Part shown: positions 45,927-57,480 of the stretch, one piece after another
How the letters are laid out: every line of letters starts with the position of its first letter
Position numbering within the stretch: the first letter of the stretch is position 1
Source: Ephydatia muelleri
Lineage: Eukaryota > Porifera > Demospongiae > Spongillida > Spongillidae
Reading direction: 5' to 3'
Assembly (NCBI GenBank): GCA_013339895.1
Contig: JABACO010000006.1
Coordinates: 9,554,531 to 9,618,530, forward strand
Length of the DNA: 64,000 nucleotides
Notes under the pieces: generated by a model
Databases searched by the model: none
What the model saw: the letters and a program-made list of their open reading frames with translations, nothing else
What the model was told of the DNA's origin: nothing
Position numbers and translations under genes: made by a program

Positions 45927-46745
45927 CTTCACCACTACTGAGTACCAGGGGAGGACTGGGCCTCAGGAGCCATTACCGTCATTCCAGTGAATGTCTTATT
46001 GCCTACATTAGTTGTTCTGGAATAGCTCTTAAAGAGAACCACCACTTCATGCAGTCTTTGAAAGACTTCAACTGCATTGTGTCACCTCATGTCTCAGCTG
46101 TAATGCCCACACCACAGCTCAACCTGCACCTTGAGCCATCTGAATTTCAGGTGGCACTCAAATGGGGATTAGGATTAGACACTTCCCAAAACATAGCTCC
46201 CCGTCCCATGCCCTTGAACCCTTGGGTAATCATGCCTTGACGAGTAAATGTTGTGGCGACTTAATAGTACGACATGACTCCTCTTGCAAGCAGGCATGCA
46301 TTGGAGGACAATTGAGGCAATTAGTGGTCTTGATGAAGATGGGCAGCGTACACACCCTGCAGACATTCTGGTACAGACTTGGGAGATTGGCAAGCCAACT
46401 GATTTGGACTTCCTGGTCACATCACTGCTAAACCCGACCATTTTAAATGAAGCAAGTGTGACCGTGGGATCTGCTGCATTGGTTGCTGAAATTCGCAAAC
46501 ATGCCAACAATAATGAAAAGTGCACCTGTTTGGGTTGGGTCTGCATTCCCTTAGCCGTGAAGTCCTACGGTTGTTGGGGAGATGAAGCTACCAAATGTCT
46601 TGACAGGCTTGCTACCCGTATTGCCACTCATAGCCTGCCCCAAGACATCAGCAAGTTCCAATATATACGGAAAGCTAAGCATCACCTTAATAAAAGCCAA
46701 CACAAGGGCTGTATTATCCAGATCACTAGTTTATTGATGGATTAG
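45927..46745 (+). pseudogene. Non-LTR retroelement 3' fragment, copy 3
   Basis: It starts SPLLSTRGGLGLRSHYRHSS (about 45,930) and runs in three frames through NLHLEPSEFQVALKWGLG, a damaged CCHC finger (about 46,195-46,250), THPADILVQTWEIGKPTDLD (46,350), KCTCLGWVCIPLAVKSYG (46,518) to LIKANTRAVLSRS (46,685). It is closely parallel to copy 1. It abuts the broken hAT, so it either inserted there or was joined by deletion. Confidence 0.78.
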
Positions 46746-46919
46746 GTTAGTGGTATAGTAAATATACATGTAGTTTTACTGTTCCGTACTAGCTAGGCAA
46801 TTATTATGATTTGGGTATTACTTATACAGTTAAATATGCATTGATATTTGTAAATGGGTGTGCTAAACCTATAAAATGATATTGCTACATTTATTCTGTA
46901 GTATTCCACAGGTCCAGGA

Positions 46920-48010
46920 GTGGAATGACCTGGAATGGCATTAGGACAATGTGCTTATCTTCCTACAAGTCTCGTAACTGTTATATCTGCCCTAATTTTA
47001 TCAGTAATCCCACATCGTCCTGATCCTTACACCATCCTGAAATCATTGTGTGAAACTCTCCTTCCACATTTTTGTAAGGTCTTTTATATCACTGACTGTA
47101 TAGTCTATCAGTTTATAGGCTTCCACAATATCAATTATCCCTTTTTTGTAATTTAACAGCAATACTTTTTACTTTTTCAAGAAAATTCTTGGCTATAAGG
47201 AGCGTCATTACATTCTGTGATGACTTTAATATATGAAGAAGTCCTTGGGCTTTAACTTTACATTCAGAATCCCATTCCCAGGTACCATTATTTAGGTTCA
47301 GCTCAACATGTGTACTAGGAGCCACAGTAGTTTCCAAACATAGACAAATGTATTTATAAAACTCATAAACGTTTCATAGCAAGTGTGCCATTCCCAGCGA
47401 GTTTTGCATAGACCTGACAATTTTGTTTTCATTGACACTGATTCACATTGTAACACCACATCTTCAACAACAAACTTTGTCTTTTAGGAAACAGGTTAGT
47501 TTCATTGATAAAACCTACCATATTTCGAATGGAAGGTACTTTACAAGCTATACATGTACTAAGGTTGAGAGTCATGACTACGGCAGTGAGTATATAATTC
47601 TAGAGATGCAAATAATCTAATCCTGTTTTGCACACCTGATGATATGGAGCCTGTCCCTTAACCTTTTATGACGTCAATGTTATTATTTTAATGGATAACA
47701 AAACTGCTTCAGCAAACTTTTCACCAGTTGTTTGTTCTAATGCAACAAATCTAAAAATACTTCCTTAATTTTGCCAATATCCAAAAAACAGGACATGATT
47801 TCCTTATTGCTATATTTATCCATAACTTTATCAACATATATAGTGTACACTGCTGAAGAAAGTTGAAATGGTTTCGTTGCTTCATTTGTTATGTGCACAC
47901 CAATCACACCAACTATATAATAAAAAAACTACTTATCTTCTGTTTAAATCATAAGAACATCAGGAATAACCTGTGTTACGTTTGACACAATTGTAGCCTC
48001 TTGTATTTGA
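46920..48010 (-). pseudogene. hAT transposase fragment (minus strand)
   Basis: Reading down the minus strand: EQTTGEKFAEAVLLSIK (about 47,740), LCKTRWEWHTCYETFMSF (about 47,400, containing the conserved TRW motif), LNNGTWEWDSECKVKAQGLL (47,290), LIAKNFLEKVKSIAVKLQKR (47,180) and IDIVEAYKLID (47,130). These are middle and C-terminal blocks of a P52rIPK-like hAT transposase with many frame breaks. Its upstream part seems to be interrupted by the palindrome at 48,015. N-terminal pieces may lie at 48,960-49,180. Confidence 0.65.
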
Positions 48011-48014
48011 ATTG

Positions 48015-48847
48015 TATATGGGAAAGTTTCCGAGAAAAGGGACCTAGCGTGTATTATAAAAAAGCATAATAAAAATGCCTGACGTTTGAAATGCTATAAC
48101 TTCCGAAGGGTTAACGCTATCGTCTTCCTATTTTCAGCACTTCATACTACACCATTTCTCTATGGTAAAATACTTTTTGGGATCTTGAACATGCTCCATG
48201 GCAGTATCGCGATGTCCGATACCCCAAGGGGTTCAAACCCGCCATAACTTTCTGTAGGAGTAATCAAATCGCTTCAAATTCGGTTTGTAGGTGGAGAGGT
48301 CCTATATCTATCTATTTGTTCCTGTTCGTTAATTTTTATGCAATCCGTTACGGAGATACAGTTGAACAAACTACATGCACATTTTCGCGCTCGTTTCGCG
48401 CCAATGATTTGGGCAAATTGCGCTCTGCTCAATATATGGGGAGGCGGGGATTATTACATTGGCGCGAATCAAGCGGGAAAACGTGCACGTAGTCTATTCA
48501 ACTGTATCTCCGTAACAGATGGCATAAAAATTAACGAACAGAACAAATCGATAGGTATAGGACCTCTCTACCTACATACCGAATTTGAAGCGATTTCATT
48601 ACTCCTACAGAAAGTTATGGCGGGTTTGAACCCGGTGGGGTATCGAACGTTGCAATACTGGCAAGGAGCAAGTGCAAGATCCCAAAAAGTATTTTACCAT
48701 AGAGAAATGGTGTAATATGAAGTGCTGAAAATAGGAAGACGATAGCGTTAACCCTTCGGAAGTTATAGCATTTCAAACGTAAGGCATTTTTATTATGATT
48801 TTTTATAATACACGCTAGGTCCCTTTTCTCGGAAACTTACCCATATA
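48015..48847. mobile_element. 0.83-kb foldback palindrome
   Basis: The left end TATATGGGAAAGTTTCC is mirrored by GGAAACTTACCCATATA at the right. Arms of about 400 bp meet around 48,431 with a short non-matching centre (about 48,405-48,450, containing repeated CGCGC motifs). TA on both edges could be a 2-bp target duplication. No coding. It interrupts hAT remains. Confidence 0.85.
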
Positions 48848-49294
48848 TTAGAGTGATACATACATTTACCCTTGCACTGTTTCAGATGTTCACATAAAGA
48901 CATTTATGCATAAATGAATTTCATCACAATATGTATGCATTGCATACATGCTGTATGAAGCCAACCGACAGGTAATTAACAATGTTACCTTTCAAAATGC
49001 TACTTGTTGTGCATGTAAATTTACTGACTGCATGGAGATTTTCTTCTGGAGATTAACAATAAACACATCACTTTGTTTATGTTGCTTGCCCTTCTTATTT
49101 TCCCAGTCGAACAATCTGAGGCTACTTCAAAGCGGCTCGATTCTTCTAACACAGCTGACATGTCTCATTTCTGTCGTTTAACACTGTCTAATACGATACC
49201 ACTGTAGTTCCATAGTCTGGTATGCTATGCTTGTTTGCATCTCGTAGCTGAAGCAAAAGCAGTCAACTGCATAGTCACAATTCCAGTTGCTTAG
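48848..49294. other. Non-coding gap
   Basis: A minus-strand stretch (about 49,180-48,960) might be N-terminal hAT sequence, but this is too weak to annotate. Nothing else seen. Confidence 0.35.
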
Positions 49295-49395
49295 TAGTCT
49301 TAGCCCCAGACCCATGCCACAGCAGCAGGTGGATTACATCAACACTATGGATGTAATATATCCGCTGCTGTGACATGGGTCTGGGGCTGAGACTA
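49295..49395. mobile_element. 101-bp MITE sharing its ends with the 53-bp-TIR transposon
   Basis: Inverted repeats start TAGTCTTAGCCCCAGACCC and end at 49,395 with GGGGCTGAGACTA. Flanks are GTTGCTTAG (49,286-49,294) and GTTGCTACG (49,396-49,404), a 9-bp target duplication with two changes. The end sequence resembles TAGTCTCGTACCCAGACCC of the element at 15,161-19,132, and the duplication length is the same, so both probably used one transposase. Confidence 0.75.
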
Positions 49396-49873
49396 GTTGC
49401 TACGCACTTTCAGTTTATGAGGTGAATGATGAATTAGGCAGGTTATGAATGACATCTAAAAATGCATAATTCTGGACTGATCTTTCCAAACGGTTGTATA
49501 ACGCCAACTCCGCACTCAAGGTGAATATATAATATAAATTTGAATCCTATATTACACCCCTAGCAACAGTTGTGATTGAAGAAGAGTTTTTAGCCGTTAC
49601 TTGATTGCCGATTGTCACGATTTGGTACGTTTAATCAAAACCACAAATCCTGTTACAGAAGTGTTAGATGAATGTCAAATGTAATTTTCATGCTCACAGC
49701 ATTAAGCATTCTAAATATATAAGCAAAAGCTGAAAATTTGATGGTTGAGCAGTGTAATAGACCTTGTGCAGTGACATCCCGGGAACGTTCAAAACATTGC
49801 TGTCAATGTTTACTGGGGACAAATTGTGCGTTGATTCTAATTTTATGACGTAATTATCGATAACGTCACCAAA

Positions 49874-50633
49874 ATGCATAACATATGCTGTGCTTTCGGA
49901 TGTAAAGCTAGACTAAGAGAACGTATAAACTTTAAATTCCAACTGACCAGAGGCGGCACGAAATGTGGATCAATGCGCTAGGCTTTGTTCCATCCTAGAA
50001 TGCTCGAGTTTGTGGTAAACATTTCATTTCAGGTAAAGCATTAGCTAGAGCATGTACTAATGTGTGTCAAACTGATGTACAGGATGGTATATTTTCATAG
50101 GTATACCATCAAAGGATGAAAACAATATCGACTATGTTCCGTCTGTGTTTTGGAGAGGCAAAACTAAATCCCCCATGGGAACACATGTATCGATCCTCAG
50201 TCACGAAAGGGTGTGTTGTGAGACATTGGGTGAAAAGAGTAATGGAAGCACTATCAATGGTCAAGTTCATCTGGTCAATGCTGATGGTGTAATCAGTAGA
50301 CCAAGTGAAGCTTTGGGCACTGATGAAGATACAGAAACGTTCCTAGAAAGAGGTTGTTCAGGAGATGAAGAGTTTGGTCTTGGTGGTAAAGATGACGCAA
50401 TAGGCAATGATGAAATTGATGAAGATACAGACACGTGCCTAGAAACAGGTTGTTCAGGAGATGAAGAGTTGGTTCTTGGTGGTAAAGATATTGGTGAAGC
50501 AATACACACTGATGAAACATATCATGTAGATGCTGAGGAAGATTCAAGTTTGGAATACCATGAAGTTGAATGTTTGGAACTAGCAAGTACAAAAAATTTC
50601 TCTTTGGATGCCGAAAATCTATATTCACTATAA
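49874..50633 (+). pseudogene. THAP-domain protein gene (two exons, damaged)
   Basis: Exon 1 (49,874-50,032) begins MHNICCAFGCKARLRERINF, the zinc-binding start of a THAP DNA-binding domain. A one-base frameshift follows, then PTDQRRHEMWINALG, a TAG stop near 50,014, and RVCGKHFISG (the CxxH half of the zinc site). A 68-bp GT-AG intron leads to exon 2 (50,101-50,633), which restores NIDYVPSVFWRGKTKSP and then a very acidic tail with a duplicated block (LE.GCSGDEE...LGGKD at about 50,343 and 50,439). THAP domains bind DNA in P-element-type and other transposases; no catalytic domain is attached here. It starts just inside a terminal repeat. Confidence 0.8.
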
Positions 50634-50675
50634 GAGAAGGTTGAACCTAAAGTGTTTCTTTCATAATTTATCATG

Positions 50676-53600
50676 TTAATAACATTTACAATACTGATTA
50701 GAGAATGTTTGATTCCACTTGCACGACAGGGATGTAGGAGTCAACTCCTCAAGCCCTAGTCGTATGCATGCTTCAACTTTAAACAGAACTGCAGCCACAT
50801 GTGAGCAAACCTCTCCAAGACTGTTGTGGTAAGTGCTTTTTGACAAACATGTGTCACATACCCAGCCATGCATGTGCAGTGTGCTGTGACCACAGTGCCA
50901 GACAACTTATCAACAGCAATCCAAGGCTCATGAGGCTTCTCAGACAGACATTGGGAAGGGTTCACCAAAGCATTCAGTACACAGATTTTATTTCCATAAC
51001 CTAGATCATGGTAATACACTGTCTGTACCCAGCCACTGTGAATGACAAGTATATAGATAATCGCCTTAAAAATGTACATGAAATTATACCTCGTGAAATA
51101 ATTATGGGCTTCAAGACTCTTGAAAGCTTTCAGTTTTTCCTTAGTGTACCCTCCTGGTGTATCAATCAGATACGTATATACAGGCCTGGCGCACACGGTG
51201 CAGTTGGTGCAGCTTTGGCCACACCAACTTTCGGTTCCAAAATGGGCATGTCTGATGTCATAGTACATTTATTCATAGTCGTACTTAACCATTGTATGAA
51301 TTCCCTCTGCACAATTATCAATCGTCTATAACTATTTGAACGTGTTAGTCTCACATTATAATAATTACATTAATTCATAGTCGTATTTTAACCATTGTAT
51401 GAATTTCCTGCTGTGCAACTATGGCCAACTCTTTGCTCTCAATAAATGATCTGCCTCAGATCCCCAACATCCCGCACCACACTATGGGCTTGATGTTCCC
51501 TAAGCGTTCATTTGGAGAAAAAAAAATATCCTGTCTTGCGATCGTTTCAGGCTGCATGGTTTAAGACATGGCCATTTCTTCACTATGATGAAGGTAAGGA
51601 CTTATCATACTACCACATCTGCGTGAAGGGATTTGAACGGAAGATGAAGTCCAGTACAAGAGCTGATCCTGCGTTTGTAAGTTTCTCTTATGCATCTCCA
51701 TCAGCTGTTACTCGCGATCCCATATTTACTAAAGGTTACTGTAGTTGGAAAGATGCCCCTCGAGCCTTCAAAAGCATCAATTAAGTGAATGCCACCGTGA
51801 AGCTGCCGAAGTAGTTGTAAGTCTTCCTAAAACCTGTTCAGATATTGGTGAACAACTATCAGAGCAGTATTCTAAGGAGGAGAGCAACCGTGTCATGCTA
51901 ATTAAGATCTTGTCCTGTCTTCTGTTGCTAGCTCGTCAAGGCTTACCAATCAGAGGGGATGGTGATGATAGTGAGAGTAACTTTATCCAATTGTTGAAGC
52001 TATCAGGACAGGGAAATGCCAAGATGGATGAATGGAGACAGACAAATATACATCCCATGACATCCAGAATGAGCTTCTCAAAATAATGGCACAACATGTG
52101 TTGAGAAGCATTGCTGGTCAAATTCAGGATTCTAGGTTTGTCACAGTTATGATAGATGAAACCACGGATGTATGCAACCAAGAGCAGGTTACTGTCGTAT
52201 TTAGGACTGTAGACGAAAACCTCAGCATCAATGAAGAGTTTCTATAGGGCTATACTCAGTGGATTCAATCACAGCTGATGCTTTAACTGCTGTTATTAAA
52301 GACATTATGTTAAGGCTAAATCTGGCTATCAGCAAGTTTCGCGGACAATGCTACGACGGGTATAGTACAATGAGTGGTGCTAGATCGGGTGTGGCAAAAA
52401 GGATCATGGAGGAGGAATGTACTGCAGTGTATACGCATTGCTATGGACATTTGCTAAATCTTGCTGCTAATTAATGATGCTGTAAAGAGCTCAAAAGTAA
52501 TGAAGGATGCTCTAGAAACTACGCATGGGATAACAAAGCTCATTACATTTTCACCAAAGCGAGAGGCTATTTTCAGAGCTTTCAAGCAAGAGAATGACTT
52601 AGAGTCTAACAGCAGCAGTATTGGAATTAGAGTCTTGTGTCCTACCAGACGGACTGTTCGTGCAGATTCTTTGTCCAGCATTCTGGAAAATAACTCTGCA
52701 CTTATACACACATTGGATGAAGCCATCAGTGTAGCAACAGACATGGAAGTAAAGCACGAATATATGGAGTTCAGGCTCAGATGAAGAAATTTAGCTTTCT
52801 GTTAGGTGTCTATCTGGCAGAACTGGTACTGAGACACATGCAGTGATAATCTGAGTAGGGCACTACAATGTGAGAGTGTCTGCTGCTGAAGCTCAAGGTA
52901 CAGCTGCCATGGTGGTACACACTCTCCAAACTCTTCGTAATGAAGAAGCATTTGATTTGTTTTGGGAAAAGGTCATTAATATTGCAGAAGCTTTTGATGT
53001 TCAACAGCCTGAACTCTTTCGAAAAAGAAGGATATCGAAAAGGTTCGATGATGGAATCGCGGAGCAAGAGTATCACTCTGAACCAAAAACAGCAGTATTA
53101 TGAAGCATTAGACCTTTCTGTTGGTTGTATCAAAGATAGGTTCTACCAGCCTGGGTACCTTGTTTATTGTCACCTCCAGAACTTGCTGCTAAAAGCATCA
53201 ACAAAAGAAGGATTTCCAGGAAGATTTTGAGTTTGTCTGCATATTTTATAAAGATGACCTCCATCCAGAGCTATTACGCTATCAATTGTCTATTTTTTGC
53301 ACGGAATTTCTAAACTTCTATTCAACAGTTCAAATTCCGCCAACAATTTTGGACATCATAAAGTACATGCACTTGCACTTTAACATCACCTCAAAAACAA
53401 CTTCTGTCTGAAGTTTGTACAGTAATGAAGCTAATTCGAATGATGCCTGCTACAAATGCAACTTTCGAGCGTACATTTAGCACACTCTGTAGGATTAAAA
53501 GCTGTCTACGAAGCACAATGAGCCAGGTGCATGAGATTAAATCACCTAATGTTCACAAAGCTCTCACTGACAGGTCCATCAAGCTAGAGAACATCGCAGA

Positions 53601-54084
53601 TGAATTTGCTAGCAGTTCGCAGCATAGGACAAAGATATTTGGCAATCTTTGACAATGATACCTAAAGCCGCCTAATACTTAAAGAGCTTGAATCTTGATC
53701 AGTTAATTTGCTTTTGCCACACCAAACTCGCATTGTCCGGTTACATATGATGCTGTTTTAAAACATGTATTTCATCAACACGGGCCGGGCATGTGCTTCG
53801 AAAGAACACTTCGACGCGCGCGCTTTGCATGGGGGCCACGCCCATACTAATATCCAATAATTGGCCGCACCAACTTCGGACCGAGTGCGCCGGGCCTGAT
53901 TATATGGCTGAAAGTCGACTGCCGGCCATTGTCTAATATCATCTATCCAGTGGCGATCGCTAAAACAATAACGATCCATGGTTTCATCAAATGTATCTCC
54001 AACAGTTCCGTGAAGACACTGAAGCTTTCTGATGTAGCGCGCCTTGTCGTTAGCCAATAAGCCGTTGATATAGTCATTGCTCAC
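50676..54084 (-). CDS. SWIM-type zinc-finger protein (YqaJ-associated family), split by a hAT insertion
   Basis: From ATG 54,084: MSNDYINGLLANDKARYIRK ... WPAVDFQPY up to 53,899, where the hAT enters. Coding resumes at 51,180 (TYLIDTPGGYTKEKLKAF, SLEAHNYFT), then a 54-bp intron (51,089-51,036), GWVQTVYYHDLGYG, NPSQCLSEKPHEPWIAV and HCTCMAG to 50,862, a 41-bp intron, and LGEVCSHVAAVLFKVEA to the stop at 50,676. HCTCMAG...CSH is the CxCx(n)CxH SWIM zinc site. Apart from the hAT the gene is open, about 230 residues. In animals such proteins are often followed by or paired with a YqaJ recombinase-like nuclease; that part is absent, so this may be a shortened form. Confidence 0.82.
51181..53898 (+). 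mobile_element. hAT transposon copy 2, inside the SWIM gene
   Basis: The ends CAGGCCTGGCGCAC (51,181) and GTGCGCCGGGCCTG (53,898) and the inner TTGGTGC(A/G)GC motifs match hAT copy 1. Length 2,718 bp against 2,751. Flanks (ATATA / ATTAT) do not form a clean duplication. It is oriented opposite to copy 1. It interrupts the SWIM coding sequence between QPY and TYLIDT, giving a clear pre-insertion site. Confidence 0.88.
51421..53652 (+). pseudogene. hAT transposase, copy 2 (several frameshifts)
   Basis: It starts ATG 51,421 (MANSLLSINDLPQIPNIP) and follows copy 1 block by block: TTF finger (CHICVKGF, about 51,620), VMIDETTDVCNQEQVTVVF (52,147), GQCYDGYSTMSGARSG (52,343), VLCPTRRTVRADSL (52,633; TRW changed to TRR) and PATNATFERTFSTLCRIKS (53,447). 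At least six frame breaks and stops separate the blocks, so this copy is older or less constrained than copy 1 and cannot make a transposase. Confidence 0.88.
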
Positions 54085-54160
54085 GTTGAATTACGTCATA
54101 AACTTCGAATTAATATGTCCCCCCAGTACGTTCCCGGGATGTCATTGCAAAAGGTCTATT

Positions 54161-57100
54161 CTATTGCATTGACTGATAATTTGTTTGTGGTTTCCTCAAC
54201 TACATGTTATATACATGTACAGCCCGTTACCACACCACATATATATATCATACTTGCTACTTGCCCGTTTGGGTTTCCCCCCCTCCCCCTCCCCCCTCCC
54301 CCTCCCATGCACGTACAGATGCCCCCATACATCAATTGCACCAATCACGTACGCGTACCATGGCCTTACTAACCTTTAATTTTTCCCTCGACAGGATCGG
54401 GGTGTTCTTTTACGGTCTTCACCCTAAACTTTGCAACGTTACTGCTTCTCCGAAGCGCAATAACTTTGGAACCTATTTGGCCTCTTCGTAACGAGCTATA
54501 CATTTGCCAGAGAAATTAACTTTAACCACAGATACGTCACGTGCGCGTGGCATCATTTATATGAACTTCCTTCAATTAACCATGAAAGGCAACAATATTG
54601 ATGAAAAAAATTGCAATACTGTCACGGTCCAATACTCAATGCATGAGTTTAGCATTATAACATTGGCTTATCGTTATTGAACCTACGTAATCGGTATCAT
54701 TTCACAGTAATATCGAGTATCGCACTCATGCGCTGTGCCTCTTTTACGAGTAACAGTGCGTTATTGTATCAAGGAAGAAGCATGGCCGTTGCTCTGACTA
54801 TTCAGCAGCACGTATAACCGATCGCCACACTCTATTACTGATATTAGTATGCCATTTTCTTGGCCATCGTACGCAGTCACAATTAAACGTCTTCTCGGCA
54901 TGAATATGGTAATTAAGGTGGTCTTTGTTCCACCGAGCAGCATGGCTTTCCAACAACATAGTTATTCAGGTTCATCCCGGGCATCTTGTTTGTTTTACGA
55001 TGCGCGGCATGCAGCTCAGTCATCAGCGCGCCCGACCCGACCACTGCAGATTGCTAAAGACAGACCAGTATCACACTGGCAGTATGTAAACAGGCCACAC
55101 ATAGCTAGAAATATCACTACTCAGTAAGGAGAGAACATATTAGCTGAGATTCATTATGATCAATTTTTTGTTGTGGTCATGTGATAAGGAATGAAACATT
55201 TCTACAGTATGCGGCTTGTAAAGTGATTTAAAGATAGATATAAGTTGTTGTTTTTTTTTTAACTAACCTTTGAGCAATTTAACAAAACCTCTTTTTTGCT
55301 TGCATCCAAATATAGACGTAGTATAAAGATAACCATTTGTCAAGACCATTCTTTATAGTCATGATCAGCAAAAAATTGGTAATAGTAGCACACATACATT
55401 GCCATACATCTTGGTTGCAAACCTGACATATTGAATGCCCTTATTTGGGCTAGGGTTGAGCTGAATAAAATGAAAACAACGCTGTTTGCTGCTTCAAGGT
55501 GAACTGGCAAAGCTGTGAAAATTAATCATGGAGGAAAACGAAATAAAGTTCTCAATCGAGACAAGTGTGTTCAAGGTTTGTATAGGCCTGCTAGCTGTGT
55601 ATCTAGTTGAATCATTTACACCCATAGAATGACATTGCAGCCAAAATGAGTGCTCTGCTCATGAAGACTCTGACAAGGATTCTAACAAACTAGATGTAGT
55701 AGCAAAACTAATCCAGATATTTATAAATTAGTAAGTTATTTATCCCAACTCGTGTTTGAAGTCTGAGTGTGAATCAAAAACAAAGTATAGCAAGGCTGCC
55801 ACACTAAAAAACCTTCGGGCTGATGAGAGAAGAGGGGTGAAGTAAATACAACATTACAGTGCAAAGGTTTGACCCTGTTTTGTACAGTTGTTAGGGCTTA
55901 GGCCATGTTTGCATGCAGTATGGAAACCTTTACGGAGAGTTCACAAATTTTATGCTACATGAATTTTACCTGCAGGTATTTGCAACTGTCTATGCACTAC
56001 AGCCATTGAAACCCTTTGTTAGAATTTTATCAACAGCATTATAGTGCACCTCCTTAATAGACCTAAAATACTCCACCTTGTTGACTGCTTAGCACAGTGT
56101 GGGCCAACAACAGCATTCAGTGCTGAAAGGTTAGCAATACGGACAGTAAATAAATTTAAATAACTACAGTTCAAAATAAACCAGATGTGAGTCATTTAAC
56201 TCTAACTCAGATGTAAAAGCTCAAAATGATTTAGCAATTATCAAGCACTAAGATATGAGATTGCTAAACACTTTGCAGTGTTGAAGTATGTCAGATACAT
56301 CATTGACAGTGGGAGATACAGGGTGAAAGGAGATGAAATCAGTTATGCATTAATTACTATTATGTCTATATTTGGAAATGCAGGTGTGGTGAAAGAGTGC
56401 AAATATTATGTTCAACTAAGTCAATGCAAAGGTTTTGTACCAGACATCTGTTAACCGATTAATGCCGAAATATTTTTTGTTTAGCTACAGTAGAGCTGTC
56501 CAAAATCAACTGAATGAAGCAGCAGAGGAATGTTAGGTAGCAAGAAGGAGGGTTTCAACAATATAAACTGAAGCCGTGAACATGAATAACTTCTAATCGG
56601 TGTAATGTTTCAAAGGGTTTGGAAGAATTCTTTGATAACAGTAAACACATCGTTTGACACAGATATGCGTCTCTCGGCGTTAAACGTTAAAGTATTATCA
56701 GCCCATGAAGAGATCTATAAGCCCGGAGGAACACCTCATCTGGTGAGATAACAAGTGATCATAATCAAATTTCCTTGCTGAAGTAGTTAGTGTTTCTGTT
56801 CCTGGACTTGATCAATGCACCCTCAATGTACAATGTACGGAAAGGGGTGTTTCAATAATGACTCGCACTTGGTCCAATAGTGTATCAACAGCATTGGCTC
56901 AACACATCATGCTTGACGTAATACTGCTATCATGTCTATATCAACACTTTATCAGTATTGTACCAATATTGTGTACACATATTTGGGTCATAATAATCAA
57001 AACATTGAACGAATAATGTCTACAAAGGATAATATGATCCTGTACCAATATCGAGTAAGTATTTATCCAATTTTTGGTTATTGGCAATGTGAATATTTTT

Positions 57101-57480
57101 TTTTAGCTACGCTAGGGGGTGAACTGTCCACTGACACTGTCCGGAAATGATCATCCCTGGCCATGTTAGGGACATCACATGGGTATAAGAGGCATGCTGC
57201 ATGCTATTATAAAAATGCTATAGAAGGTGCAACAAACAAGTTTATATCATTGCTGTTCTAAATTTGTGTGGCTTCTTATATGGACCATTAATTTTATTAT
57301 GTTATACTTTTATCCACGACAGCTTTAATAATGAAGCACCCTGAATACACATGTAGAGCACAATATTCTATCATGAGAATACATGTTCAACAAAGCAGCA
57401 ACAAACACCAGCCGGAAAAAATGGTACATTAAAAGGACACCATGTAATATCGAATGTAAGGTTACAAAACTATATCTATG
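54161..57480. other. Intergenic stretch before GGH, nothing firmly identified
   Basis: Contains a C-rich tract (about 54,278-54,305), a CpG-containing patch (about 54,730-55,080) with a 60-codon minus-strand frame of unknown nature, and at 55,640-56,170 a possible decayed hAT dimerisation region (CGPTTAFSAERL). The minus strand has AATAAA at 57,298-57,293, a plausible poly(A) signal for GGH. Confidence 0.4.

Larger units (their letters stand above)
49756..54160. mobile_element. TIR-bounded unit with convergent THAP and SWIM-finger genes
   Basis: The left repeat 49,756-49,788 (AATAGACCTTGTGCAGTGAC...) and the right repeat 54,128-54,160 match as reverse complements at 31 of 33 positions. Weaker subterminal similarity follows (ACTGGGG...ACA and TTATGACGTAATT). 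A THAP gene starts 86 bp inside the left repeat, and a SWIM-finger gene starts 44 bp inside the right one; they converge with stops 42 bp apart. Without the hAT at 51,181-53,898 the unit is about 1.7 kb. No clear target duplication was seen. No recognised DDE transposase is inside, so it is either non-autonomous or a new type. Confidence 0.75.

Noticed and set aside
49756-50633. THAP gene as part of a P-element transposase
   Set aside because: No GTP-binding or RNase H-like catalytic region follows the THAP domain; the tail is an acidic duplicated region.
55528-56170. Possible gene start (MEENEIKFSIETSVFK) and a hAT-like dimerisation motif (CGPTTAFSAERL)
   Set aside because: The pieces are too short and isolated; no adjoining conserved blocks could be read.
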